64,000 nt of DNA from Sporosarcina luteola. Lineage in GTDB: Bacteria > Bacillota > Bacilli > Bacillales_A > Planococcaceae. The translations under genes and the position numbers were made by a program. The notes beneath the pieces are model-generated. The model ran no database searches and had not been told where the DNA came from. It saw only the letters and a program-made list of their open reading frames with translations. Every line of letters begins with the position of its first letter. Positions within the stretch are counted from its first letter, which is position 1. The stretch is from NCBI GenBank assembly GCA_014204635.1, contig JACHLS010000014.1:27397-91396 (forward strand). The letters are read 5' to 3'. Of this stretch, positions 8,453 to 17,488 are shown piece after piece.

Positions 8453-9358
8453 GTGAGTAAAACACTAATCGAACAGATACCTTTAATAAGTAACTGTAAA
8501 GAAATTTTTGAAATTAATAAGGGATTTTCCTCAGATGAAAAGTTTCTGATACATATGCAAGATGGCAATAATAAACTGTTGCTCCGCCTGTTTCATTTAG
8601 AAGAGTTGGAATTAAAAAAGACAGAGTACTCTGTTTTGAAAAGGTTGCAGGAGTATAACGTTACTTGTTCAAAGCCAATTGCAATTGGTGAGGTAGGGAA
8701 TCGAGGGTATATGATCACATCATACATTGAGGGGAAGGATGCTGAGGAGGAAATCCTAAAATACTCCAACGAAGAACAATATACTATTGGCATTGAGGCG
8801 GGAAGAGAATTAAGAAAAATGCACCAATTATCTGCCCCAGTTTATATTGCTTCCTGGTATGCAAGGAAAGTTGAAAAGCATAAGAAATATATAGATGCTT
8901 ACTTGGCATGTGGGGTAAAGGTTCATAATGACCATAAAATAATGAAGTTTATTAATGAGAATATGCATCTAATGAAACAACGCCCGAACTTATTTCAACA
9001 CGATGATTTTCACCTTGGAAACATCATTGTGTCGAATAAAGAATTCAAGGGAGTTATAGACTTCGGCAGGTATGATTGGGGCGATCCTTTTCATGAGTTT
9101 CTAAAAGTAGGGATTTTTAGTCGAAGAGTAAGCATTCCCTTTTCGATAGGACAAATCAGAGGTTATTTTCATAATAAAGAACCCGATGACGAGTTTTGGA
9201 GGTTGTATTCCCTTTACTTAGCAATGTGCGTTTTCTCTACTGTAATATGGACTTTAAAAACAATTCCAAACGACATGAATGACATGTTAGATAAAATTTA
9301 TACGTATTTAGATGATCATGATTACTTTGGCAGTATAAAACCTAAGTGGTATCAGTAG
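8453..9358 (+). CDS. Aminoglycoside phosphotransferase (APH)-family kinase
   Basis: A 301-residue protein of the APH/choline kinase fold (PF01636). The catalytic loop is QHDDFHLGN (H183, D185, N190), and the metal-binding IDFGRYDWGDP begins near residue 202. The start is GTG, preceded by GGGGGTGAG. Such proteins phosphorylate hydroxyls of small molecules. Aminoglycoside resistance is only one outcome and cannot be assumed: many chromosomal members act on unknown metabolites. It is flanked by terminator 8393-8432 and the frameshifted hydrolase, in an AT-rich accessory stretch. Confidence 0.8.
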   Translation: MSKTLIEQIPLISNCKEIFEINKGFSSDEKFLIHMQDGNNKLLLRLFHLEELELKKTEYSVLKRLQEYNVTCSKPIAIGEVGNRGYMITSYIEGKDAEEEILKYSNEEQYTIGIEAGRELRKMHQLSAPVYIASWYARKVEKHKKYIDAYLACGVKVHNDHKIMKFINENMHLMKQRPNLFQHDDFHLGNIIVSNKEFKGVIDFGRYDWGDPFHEFLKVGIFSRRVSIPFSIGQIRGYFHNKEPDDEFWRLYSLYLAMCVFSTVIWTLKTIPNDMNDMLDKIYTYLDDHDYFGSIKPKWYQ

Positions 9359-9460
9359 AATGTAGATATTTGAAAGATAGTACTGAAAGTAACGGGTGAA
9401 TTAGTTAAAGGTCATGAGTTGCAAAAGAGTGCAAAAAAAGGAATAACTTAGATAAATAGG

Positions 9461-10197
9461 GTGGTATTGTTGAACGAAAAATACATTAGCGTTGAAAACG
9501 GAATAATATGGACTGAGAAAAGAGGGAAAGGTGTTCCAGTAATTTTATTAAGTGGTGGGCCAGGTTCAAGCAATTATTTAGAACCCGTTTCTTGTCTCAT
9601 TGAGGATGCTTGTGAGGTTATTATGTTTGATCCTAAAGGCTGTGGTCGTTCTAGTTATGATGGAAATGGATATGATGTAGAAGCAAGTCTTCAAGACATA
9701 GAACGCAAGAGTACGGGCATGAAAAATGGATTGTAATAGGACATTCTTGGGGCGCTGATTTAGGTTTAGCATACTCATTGTTATTTCCGCAATCTATATT
9801 AGGATATGTTTCAATATCGGGAACCGGAATTCAAAATGATAGAGACTGGAAGGATACCTATAATAGAAAGAAAGTAGAAAGGAAAGAATTGAAACCAGAT
9901 TTTGAATATGAGGCTAACAAAATCGTCCATCGTTCCCTAATCAATTCTTGGAGATCATTTACAAAAAAAACATTATTACTGAAAGAAATTTCAGAGGTTG
10001 AAATACCTTCTTTGTTCATTTTTGCCGAAAATGATATTCGCCCGTCTTGGTCAATTAAGCAGATCTCCAATCTTATAAGCGATTCTAGTTATATTGAAAT
10101 TGAGGGTGCTGGGCATTATATATGGCTTAGTGAAAAAGATAAATTAGGTGAAGTACTCAGATCGTTTATTAATAGGTTTTCTGGTCTTTTAAAATAA
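9461..10197 (+). pseudogene. Alpha/beta hydrolase (proline iminopeptidase-like), frameshifted
   Basis: Two reading frames together encode one alpha/beta hydrolase of normal size. The first (from GTG 9461 or, with better spacing to GGTGG, TTG 9470) has the oxyanion-hole motif LLSGGPGSSNY and FDPKGCGRSSY and ends at a stop near 9736. The second continues without a gap in another frame: from about 9709 the reading EYGHEKWIVIGHSWGADLG contains the nucleophile elbow GHSWG, then FAENDIRPS (acid) and GAGHYIWL (histidine). The frames part between about 9700 and 9712, consistent with loss of a few bases. The protein is therefore probably inactive unless the shift is a sequencing error. The repeat at 10198 starts right after its stop. 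Confidence 0.85.
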
Positions 10198-10409
10198 ATC
10201 TTTGTAAGAGTATCACGTTGTTGTTCAACTAATAGTGTAAGAGTATGTGTTGCTAGAGAGTGATTTTTATTGTTTCTTGTATCTGAACATTGCTCTATTG
10301 AATAGAAAGTGCTGTCAAGTGAACAATCGAGTCAGCGCGAAACCAGAATGATATACAACTACAAACCCAATGAAACAGGCAAGCTGCAAATAATGCAGCT
10401 TGCCTGTTG
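10198..10409. repeat. Island-flanking direct repeat, copy 1 (~212 bp)
   Basis: This stretch matches 17489-17704 in the same orientation with only scattered differences and one small indel. Shared blocks include TTGTTGTTCAACTAATAGTG, AAAGTGCTGTCAA and GAACAATCGAGTCAGCGCGA. The last 37 bases are a perfect hairpin. The two copies bracket the prolyl oligopeptidase, toxin-antitoxin and McrBC genes. Confidence 0.92.
10373..10409. terminator. Bidirectional terminator inside repeat copy 1
   Basis: AACAGGCAAGCTGCA and TGCAGCTTGCCTGTT form a perfect 15-base-pair stem around AATAA. It lies between the convergent hydrolase pseudogene and the peptidase gene. Repeat copy 2 carries the same hairpin with one mismatch. 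Confidence 0.8.
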
Positions 10410-10419
10410 TTTTGGTGTT

Positions 10420-12225
10420 TTACAGATACGCATCCAAGAATTCGCGGATCGCTCGATATCCTGTTATTTGGTTATCACGTTTGGTGAAGCCGTGTCCTTC
10501 GTCTTCAAAAATGATGTACTCGACTGGAACACCATTCTCTTTCACTTTTTCCACAATGTCATCAGACTCGGCTTGTAGAACACGGGGATCATTGGCACCT
10601 TGCAAGACCATGAGCGGCTTGTTGATTTTTTCGGCATGGAACAGCGGGGAAATGCTGCGTATATAATCGGTTTGCTCGTAAGGATCGCCGATTTTCTTAT
10701 AAAGCAGGTCGCGCATGGCTTCCCACCATGGCGGAATGCTTTTTAACGTCCGTTCCCAATTGGACACCCCGAATATGTTCACACCGACTTCAAAGGAACC
10801 AGGTTGAAATGCAAGCGCGGCAAGCGTCATAAAGCCGCCATAACTTCCTCCGATGATGCCGATCCGTTTTTCATCAATTTTGCCTGTCTTGATTAAAAAC
10901 TGTTTCCCTTCCATACAATCAGCCAAGTCCACATCGCCATGTTTCAAGTCAGCTGCCTTGAAAAATGTTTTTCCATACCCAGAACTGCCGCGGTTGTTTA
11001 CAGCGAGTATAGCATACCCATGATTCACCAAGTACTGGAATAACGGGCTGAAATCGACTGTTGACTGGCCGCCTGGTCCACCATGCACCCAAATGAGTGC
11101 AGGTGCTTTTTCACCTTCTTCTATGTGTGGTTCGTAGTATATCGCTGGAATTTCAAGTCCGTCAAAAGAAGGGTATTGAACAACCTTCGCATCGACTAAG
11201 TCGCTTTCTTCAATCTCGTCATTCAGCGTGTCTGTTAAGCAAGTTAATTCCTTTGTTTCAAAATCGTAAACGTACAAGTTTGCAGGAGCCGTTGACCGAT
11301 TTACTAAAAACGCCATATACCGTTCACTATTAGAAATAGATAATCCACTAATTTGTCCTACCGGAAAATCAGCTATATTGACAGCGTTTCCTGTTTCCGT
11401 CTCTTTCACATGTACTTCGACTTTTCCATTGTTATTCAAATAATAGTAAAGGTATTTATGATTAGGAGAAAAACGAGCTATTTGAATATCCCAATTCTCT
11501 TTCGCCACGACCTCTGTCTTGCCTGTTGATAAACAAAGTCGCTTCACGTATAAAAATTCATGATCTTCATCAGTTAAATAATATAAATTAGCAGAATCTA
11601 AATCGAATGCGACGGGATGATACTGAACATCGCCTTCATGTTCAGATAGATGTCGCACACCATCATTTTTCGTGTAAATGAACATGTCGGAATCATTTGA
11701 TGTACGCGGCTTGTATAAGGCGATATATTTTTTGTCATGGGAAATCGCAGTAACCACATAGCCTTCCTCATTTTTAAACAGCAATTTCGGTTCCAATGTA
11801 TTCACTTTCATTTCATACAAATCCATATAACGTGGATCCCGCTTATTCGATTCATAGAAAAAAGAGTTATGATCCAAACTCCATCGGAGAAACTCCGCTT
11901 TTTCTTCCTTGCCAGGGGTGAGGTCGATGCTTGTTCCATCTTCCTTCTGTATATAAAGATGTGTTATTTCATTGCCACCTTGATCACTTGCGTAAAGAAA
12001 TTTGCGACCATCTTTGCAATAGCCTTTGGGAAGGATCCAATCATCATCTGAGTATGTCAGTTTCTCAACATCATTTCCTTTACGTGAAATCGCATAGGCA
12101 TTATAGACACCTGAACGATCACTGCCAACTAAAATTTTCTCGTCATCAGGAGAAATGGATACACCCGCTAGGCTTTCACAATTAATAAATTGTTCGATCG
12201 AATACTTGTTCTTTACATGAATCAT
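10420..12225 (-). CDS. Prolyl oligopeptidase-family (S9) serine peptidase
   Basis: A 601-residue cytosolic protein. Residues about 1-340 form a beta-propeller with repeated SPD/SxD strand motifs (e.g. GVSISPDDEKILVGSDRSG). Residues about 350-601 are an alpha/beta hydrolase with WVHGGPGG (oxyanion side), GGSYGG (nucleophile S461), GANDPRV (D546) and DEGHGF (H578). This is the layout of acylaminoacyl-peptidase/dipeptidyl peptidase relatives, which cleave short peptides that fit through the propeller. No signal peptide is seen. It lies on the minus strand inside the direct-repeat-bounded segment, convergent with repeat copy 1. Whether it is functionally tied to McrBC is unknown. Confidence 0.92.
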   Translation of the reverse strand: MIHVKNKYSIEQFINCESLAGVSISPDDEKILVGSDRSGVYNAYAISRKGNDVEKLTYSDDDWILPKGYCKDGRKFLYASDQGGNEITHLYIQKEDGTSIDLTPGKEEKAEFLRWSLDHNSFFYESNKRDPRYMDLYEMKVNTLEPKLLFKNEEGYVVTAISHDKKYIALYKPRTSNDSDMFIYTKNDGVRHLSEHEGDVQYHPVAFDLDSANLYYLTDEDHEFLYVKRLCLSTGKTEVVAKENWDIQIARFSPNHKYLYYYLNNNGKVEVHVKETETGNAVNIADFPVGQISGLSISNSERYMAFLVNRSTAPANLYVYDFETKELTCLTDTLNDEIEESDLVDAKVVQYPSFDGLEIPAIYYEPHIEEGEKAPALIWVHGGPGGQSTVDFSPLFQYLVNHGYAILAVNNRGSSGYGKTFFKAADLKHGDVDLADCMEGKQFLIKTGKIDEKRIGIIGGSYGGFMTLAALAFQPGSFEVGVNIFGVSNWERTLKSIPPWWEAMRDLLYKKIGDPYEQTDYIRSISPLFHAEKINKPLMVLQGANDPRVLQAESDDIVEKVKENGVPVEYIIFEDEGHGFTKRDNQITGYRAIREFLDAYL

Positions 12226-12574
12226 AGTTTAGCCCCCATCCCTATTAAGTTACACCCTATGTATATTTTAAACTATTTTTACTTTTGAGACAAATTACTC
12301 TGTTTCAAAAAATTATCGGCCGTTCCAGGTCGGGAATTGATTCAGTTAATTTATCATTAAGCAGAAATTTTTAGTCCCATCCACTAGAACAATACAGAAA
12401 TGAATCGGATAAAATATATAAAAGAAATATGCTAAGCTAATACTTTTTTATGATGGAAATTCACAATGAAGGTAGGTGCAGCAAGTCTCGCGTGATATAG
12501 GACATAGAATTAGTATCTTGACTGTTTAGTCGTTAGAGAATAAGAAATCTGTTCGATTTATAATATTTAAGTGT

Positions 12575-12580
12575 TAGAAT
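12575..12580 (+). promoter_or_regulatory. Likely -10 element of the toxin mRNA
   Basis: TAGAAT lies 64 bases before the small toxin ORF; the -35 region 17-18 bases upstream (TTCGAT) is weak. Transcription would start near 12587. Confidence 0.45.
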
Positions 12581-12643
12581 AGAAGAAGCAGCTACATAAA
12601 GCGGATGGGCGGTTGGCACTCCCTTGAGAAAGGGGGTGTTTAA

Positions 12644-12754
12644 ATGGTGACTTACGAAGCAATTACTATGATGTTCCAATTTGGAATGTTTCTAGCAGCA
12701 GTGGCAGCAACCATTGTTGCGATGATTGCTCTATACACCAATAAAAAAAAGTAA
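12644..12754 (+). CDS. Holin-like small hydrophobic toxin (type I TA candidate)
   Basis: A 36-residue peptide: a short N-terminus VTYEAITMMFQFG, one membrane helix (about residues 14-31) and a YTNKKK tail. This is the plan of Firmicutes putative holin-like toxins (Hol_Tox, PF16935; B. subtilis TxpA and BsrG open with similar TYES.MIMI.F motifs). AAGGGGGTG lies 5 bases before the ATG. The A-rich lysine codons at the end double as the T run of a minus-strand terminator, which points to a convergent antisense RNA overlapping the mRNA 3' part. It would insert in the membrane when its antitoxin RNA is lacking. It sits in the McrBC island, where stabilising TA modules are common. Confidence 0.78.
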   Translation: MVTYEAITMMFQFGMFLAAVAATIVAMIALYTNKKK

Positions 12755-12935
12755 CCACCCTCCGCTAACTGGCTAGGAAGCTGAGTGGTTACTATCTGTA
12801 ACACCTTATAACTTGTACAGGCCAACCGCACTTCTTGCGGATGTCAGCTGCATCGACTGGGTGTTAGCGCACCCGGTCTTTTTAAGTATATGTTTAGTTT
12901 ACCACACTCATACGGATAATACACACGTCAAGATA
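12743..12935 (-). ncRNA. Putative antisense antitoxin RNA of the holin-like toxin
   Basis: On the minus strand a strong hairpin (arms GTAACCAC and GTGGTTAC, 12751-12792) is followed directly by eight T residues contributed by the toxin lysine codons. An RNA coming from the right would stop here, covering the toxin mRNA 3' end as in TxpA/RatA. The 5' end is not fixed: TTGACG (minus strand, 12926-12931) is present but no good -10 was found. The coordinates on the right are therefore approximate. Confidence 0.45.
12855..12883 (+). terminator. Terminator of the toxin mRNA
   Basis: GACTGGGTG and CACCCGGTC form a 9-base-pair stem around TTAGCG and are followed by five T residues. A copy with a single difference occurs at 32991-33019 without a toxin gene. 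Confidence 0.8.
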
Positions 12936-13051
12936 TTGTTCCTGGTATAAGGCTGAAGTGACTTGATTGGAAAACATCAACGTGAAAAGGTTAGTATGAA
13001 TTGTCATTCCTTTTTTAGAATTTTTCATGCAGGTCTACTTCATTATGACGC

Positions 13052-13288
13052 TAACATTAATAAGGACAAAAGTAAAATATACATAGATCGCCGTTTTTGA
13101 TCTTTAGCTTCCTCTTTTTGGTATGTGCTACTTTGAAAACTTTCTAGGTATTCATTTCGCATTTCTACGTTTTGCTTTCTTTTTTCCTCTGCCTCTAACC
13201 TCAATTGGAATTCTTGCTTTTGTTCTAGTTTCTTTTGTTCTTCGATATAGCGATCCTTTGCTTTTCTAAATTGTATCTTGATGCATAA
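13052..13288 (-). pseudogene. Orphan coiled-coil/membrane-tail reading frame, probable gene remnant
   Basis: The minus strand holds an open frame of about 79 codons with strong coding character: a charged coiled coil (K, E, Q, R-rich, e.g. RYIEEQKKLEQKQEFQLRLE) ending in a hydrophobic tail (MYILLLSLLMLAS). An in-frame stop lies just upstream and no ATG with a ribosome binding site is visible near the start; an internal ATG would leave about 39 residues. It looks like the 3' end of a truncated tail-anchored or phage-like protein. No other gene was found between 12884 and 13515. Confidence 0.4.
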
Positions 13289-13524
13289 GGGGTGCTTTAC
13301 TTAAAGAAAATAGTACAATTTGTTAGTAGACTTAGATGGATCGTTTAGAGAAGTAAATCTTCGTTATAGCTTTAAAATGCTTACGAGAAGAGGGGGACTT
13401 AGCAGAGGGAAAGGAAAATTGTGAATCATTCGTTTTCTAACTTATACATAGCTTTTTTATAGAAAAGTATCTTTCATGTAATTACATACATAACCAAATA
13501 TAAAACTGTTGTGAGGTGTATTCA

Positions 13525-16116
13525 TTGAACTTATCAGTACCTAACGCTGTATGGCTGGCAGCAGCTGTACTTACATACGAAAAATATAAAGCAGGGGGAA
13601 TGATAACTGTAAGTGATATTGCATTTAAGCAATCTGTTATTCAACAATATGCAACAAGGTTTACAGATAAAAATGTGGATAGTGCCCGCATTTCTCAGTG
13701 GGCTAATGGTGATCATCCTGCGAACACCTACAATTATTTAAGAGATGTAGACGGAGAGCGTCGATTAACAGCGCCTGGTGAATTTGGAGGTGAAAAAGAG
13801 CAGCCTAGTCTTAATCTTGCTATGTTAATAGATGTTCAATTGAATGGTCTTACGGAAGAAATTACAATAAGTGAACTTCAAACCTTTATTACACATGAAT
13901 ATGCGCCGTTTATTGCATCACAAGCTGAGGAAGAAATAGATTTCGATAAAATTATTAAACATCTACAAACATATGCGAATGAACGCTATGAAAGTCCTGA
14001 AGCGTTGACTGGAGAGGAAAAGCAACACTATTTAGACATTCGTGAAAGTGGTCAGCAAGCGGTAGCAGAGCTAAATAAAATGTCGATATTGTTCGAACGG
14101 AAACATGGATTGCATTGTCCGACAAAATCGAAATGGTTAACAGGTGGTAATGATGTCGTGCGCGGCTATTTATGGAATCAATTTAAATATGAGGAGAAAT
14201 ATAATATACCTTCGAGTATTTTGATTCTTGCAGACAAACGCAATGTTCACCAGGATGTTCGCTTCCGTATTTCCATTGAAGTGGATGAGAAGTCTGCTTC
14301 AGAAGAATATTATGAAACCCACCATAAAATCTTAAATGAAACATTCCAAACAGACAACAATTTTTGTTATTACGTGAAGCACAGAAATGAGAGGGAGTCT
14401 TACCGTACAAATGTAACTCGGGACCAGATTAAAGGTGCTTGGTTATCAGGAGAAGTTGTAAAGGTGCAGCTAGTATATGAGCTTTATAACGAGCAAATTG
14501 TACGAGAGAAGCTTTCGAACAAACAAATATTTTTAAAACTGCAGGTGGCTTTTGATTATTTGAGACAATTTTATGATATAGCAGTTGGGATAGGTTCTAA
14601 TGCAATAGGACAACCAGCTCAAGATGAAGTGGGAGAAGAGGCGAAAGTGGAAATGTATCCGAAAAATATGATTTTATATGGGCCTCCTGGGACAGGTAAA
14701 ACTTACAATACATTGCTATATGCCGTGGCAATCATTGAAAATAAAACGCTTGAACAGTTAAAACAGGAAGACTATCATACGGTGTTAAAACGATACTCTG
14801 CGTATAAAGATGCTTCACAAATTCAGTTCACAACGTTTCATCAATCCTATGGATACGAGGAATTTATTGAAGGAATTAAACCGAAATTAAACGACGAATC
14901 TACCTCTGAAATTCAGTATGAAGTAACACCAGGTGTATTCAAACAGTTTTGTACGAATGCCCAGCATTTAAAGGTTATTACGGACGATGAACAATATGAA
15001 GAAGATGTCCGTCTTTGGAAAATATCAATTGGTGGCAGTGGGGACAATTATTTGAAGGAAATGTGCTTTGAAGAAAGCGAAATCCGTATTGGTTGGCCTG
15101 ATGCTAATATTGAATTAGCGAGGGAAGAGGGATATACAAATGATTCCCTATATTATTTCTTTGAGGAAATGAAGGAAGGGGATATCGTCTTTTCATTAGG
15201 CGATCAAAAGCACATTGATGCAATTGGCATCATTACGAGTGATGCTTATAAAGATGTAGAGACGGATGAGGATTTCCCGCATGCAAGGAAAGTGCAATGG
15301 ATTGCAACGGGCATAAAAGAGCGTGTGTATGAACAAAACGGTCATAAAAATTTAACGCAGAAAACGGTATATGAACTAACTCGTATTTCTAAAGATGCTG
15401 TGAATCATATAATTAATAAATATAGTGAAAACAGTTTTGCGAAAGTAGAAGAGAATAAAAATAACTATGTCTTCATTATCGATGAAATCAATCGGGGTAA
15501 CATTTCAAAAATTCTGGGGGAACTTATTACATTAATCGAATCTACAAAACGGTTAGGGGCAAAAGAAGCGATGACTGTGACGCTGCCGTATTCGCAAGAG
15601 TCTTTTGGTGTACCAGATAACGTCTATATTTTAGGTACGATGAACACAGCAGATCGATCGATTGCATTAATGGATACAGCATTAAGAAGACGATTCCAAT
15701 TTATCGAGATGATGCCAGATACCAAGCTATTACAAAACGTAATAGTTGAAGAAATTGATGTGCAAAAAATGGTGGAGGCGATCAACAAGCGTATAGAAGT
15801 ACTATACGACCGGGAGCATATGATTGGTCATGCATATTTTATGAGTTTAAAGGAACAGCCATCGATTGAGAATTTAGCGCGTATTTTTGAAAATGCAGTT
15901 ATCCCACTGATGCAAGAATACTTCTATGAGGATTACAGTAAAATTCAACTTATCTTAGGTGATAATGCAAAGCAGGACGAACATAAATTCATTTTAGATA
16001 GGAAAGTGCAAAACGTCTTTAAAGGGTATACAGACATTGATATGCCAGACTATAATTACGAAATTCAATTGGCCGCTTTTCGCAAAAAAACTAGCTATAC
16101 GGCGATCTATGAGTGA
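13525..16116 (+). CDS. mcrB: McrB-type GTPase/AAA+ restriction subunit
   Basis: An 863-residue protein counted from the TTG at 13525, which has GAGGTG 6 bases upstream; the GTG at 13516 is possible but worse placed. Residues about 1-340 carry N-terminal recognition regions of unclear family. The AAA+ core has Walker A YGPPGTGKT near 385-393, Walker B FIIDEINRGNISKILGEL near 651-668, and the McrB signature GTMNTADRSIALMDTALRRR near 708-727. Between Walker A and B about 150 residues are inserted (about 490-640; WKISIGGSGDNYL, EGDIVFSLGDQKHIDAIG), which resemble an EVE/PUA-like modified-base reader. It would assemble with McrC to cut modified DNA. The coding sequence is AT-rich relative to the core genes in the window, consistent with transfer. 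Confidence 0.9.
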   Translation: MNLSVPNAVWLAAAVLTYEKYKAGGMITVSDIAFKQSVIQQYATRFTDKNVDSARISQWANGDHPANTYNYLRDVDGERRLTAPGEFGGEKEQPSLNLAMLIDVQLNGLTEEITISELQTFITHEYAPFIASQAEEEIDFDKIIKHLQTYANERYESPEALTGEEKQHYLDIRESGQQAVAELNKMSILFERKHGLHCPTKSKWLTGGNDVVRGYLWNQFKYEEKYNIPSSILILADKRNVHQDVRFRISIEVDEKSASEEYYETHHKILNETFQTDNNFCYYVKHRNERESYRTNVTRDQIKGAWLSGEVVKVQLVYELYNEQIVREKLSNKQIFLKLQVAFDYLRQFYDIAVGIGSNAIGQPAQDEVGEEAKVEMYPKNMILYGPPGTGKTYNTLLYAVAIIENKTLEQLKQEDYHTVLKRYSAYKDASQIQFTTFHQSYGYEEFIEGIKPKLNDESTSEIQYEVTPGVFKQFCTNAQHLKVITDDEQYEEDVRLWKISIGGSGDNYLKEMCFEESEIRIGWPDANIELAREEGYTNDSLYYFFEEMKEGDIVFSLGDQKHIDAIGIITSDAYKDVETDEDFPHARKVQWIATGIKERVYEQNGHKNLTQKTVYELTRISKDAVNHIINKYSENSFAKVEENKNNYVFIIDEINRGNISKILGELITLIESTKRLGAKEAMTVTLPYSQESFGVPDNVYILGTMNTADRSIALMDTALRRRFQFIEMMPDTKLLQNVIVEEIDVQKMVEAINKRIEVLYDREHMIGHAYFMSLKEQPSIENLARIFENAVIPLMQEYFYEDYSKIQLILGDNAKQDEHKFILDRKVQNVFKGYTDIDMPDYNYEIQLAAFRKKTSYTAIYE

Positions 16117-17396
16117 TCTCTATGGTTGAAATTAAAGAATACGAGACGATCACTTGTGACAAAGAAGCAAGTAAGCAATTTGGTTATACGTATGTCGATA
16201 AAACGACGTTTGCACAGCTGGAGCAGCTCGTTTTGACGTTTAATGACGGAGAAGAAGCAGACGATGCAATCGATTTTTTATCGATTTCCTCCAAACGTAA
16301 CGTTGGGAAAGTCATCCGCACTAAAAACTATGTTGGTGTACTGCAAGTGAATGATCGTGTCCAATTAGAGATTTTGCCAAAAATTCACGGCAGTACTACG
16401 ACGGATACACGAAAAACGTTTCTCAAAATGTTGAAAATGCTGAAGGATTTCCCGAGCAAAAGCTTCAATGAAACGAATTTAGATACAGGGAAATTACCAA
16501 TATTCGAAGTATTTATCCGCCTGTTTATCCGTGACGTGCAGTACTTAGTAAAGTGCGGCTTAAAATCTGCTTACTATGAGGTGAGCGATAATTTGCATGT
16601 CTTTAAGGGCAAAATGAATTTCTCTCAACAAATGAGACATAATTTGGTTCACAAGGAACGCTTCTATGTACAGTACGATGAATTTGGCCTCGACCGCCCG
16701 GAAAACCGTCTTATTAAAGCAACACTAGAATATTTAACAAAGCAGTCGACGAGTAGTGAAAATATAAAAGAGCTGCGCAAATTGCTCATGCATTTTGAGA
16801 TGGTACAGTCATCTGTTGCAATCGATAAAGATTTCACACAAGTAAAGATTGACCGGAATAGTAAAGATTATGAAGGTGTGCTGAAGTGGTCTAAAATTTT
16901 TTTAAAGAAAATGAGTTTTACGACCTTTAGCGGTAAAATAGCAGCGCAGTCGTTGTTATTCCCCATGGACAAAGTGTTTGAAAGCTATGTCGGAAAAACC
17001 TTAAGTCAAATGTTAGCCGGCACAGCCTGGACAGTAGGACTGCAAGATCGTAAATATTATCTGTTTGAGCAGCAATTTGCAATGCGCCCAGATATTGTTT
17101 TGCGAAATGGTGAAACGGGTCGCCTCATTGTACTTGATACGAAATGGAAAGTGTTACTTAATGATTCGCGTAAAAACTACGGAATCTCACAGGTGGATAT
17201 GTATCAAATGTATGCTTATGCGAAAAAGTATCAAACGGATGAGATTGTAGTAATCTATCCAAAGGTAGAGCCGTTTAGTGAGGATTCAGAAATTCGGTTT
17301 ATGAGTGATGATGGGGTGAAGGTGTCAGTATGGTTTATAGATTGTCAACATGTCGAAGAAAATTTAGCGGTATATATAAAGAAGAATAATATGTAA
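16113..17396 (+). CDS. mcrC: McrC-type restriction endonuclease subunit
   Basis: A 427-residue McrC protein whose GTG start overlaps the mcrB stop in a GTGA junction, so the two are coupled; ATG 16122 is an alternative start. The N-terminal half is the McrB-binding region (LSISSKRNVGKVIRTKNYVG, LEILPKI). The C-terminal half is a PD-(D/E)xK nuclease: RPDIVL (D327), then LDTKWK (D342, K344) and the QMYAY helix. Family knowledge: McrC stimulates McrB GTP hydrolysis and supplies the nuclease that cleaves methylated or otherwise modified DNA. No methyltransferase or type I hsd genes accompany it, so this is a modification-dependent system. Repeat copy 2 begins 92 bases after the stop. Confidence 0.93.
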   Translation: MISMVEIKEYETITCDKEASKQFGYTYVDKTTFAQLEQLVLTFNDGEEADDAIDFLSISSKRNVGKVIRTKNYVGVLQVNDRVQLEILPKIHGSTTTDTRKTFLKMLKMLKDFPSKSFNETNLDTGKLPIFEVFIRLFIRDVQYLVKCGLKSAYYEVSDNLHVFKGKMNFSQQMRHNLVHKERFYVQYDEFGLDRPENRLIKATLEYLTKQSTSSENIKELRKLLMHFEMVQSSVAIDKDFTQVKIDRNSKDYEGVLKWSKIFLKKMSFTTFSGKIAAQSLLFPMDKVFESYVGKTLSQMLAGTAWTVGLQDRKYYLFEQQFAMRPDIVLRNGETGRLIVLDTKWKVLLNDSRKNYGISQVDMYQMYAYAKKYQTDEIVVIYPKVEPFSEDSEIRFMSDDGVKVSVWFIDCQHVEENLAVYIKKNNM

Positions 17397-17488
17397 GGAT
17401 TTCAAAGTTTACATACGGTGATGTTACGCGGCAAAGCTGCGCGTCATAAGAAAGAATGACTCATTGTAAAATCACTCATATAATAGGT

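Noticed and set aside
8453..9358. Calling the APH-like protein an antibiotic resistance gene
   Set aside because: Only the general kinase motifs are visible; nothing identifies an antibiotic substrate.
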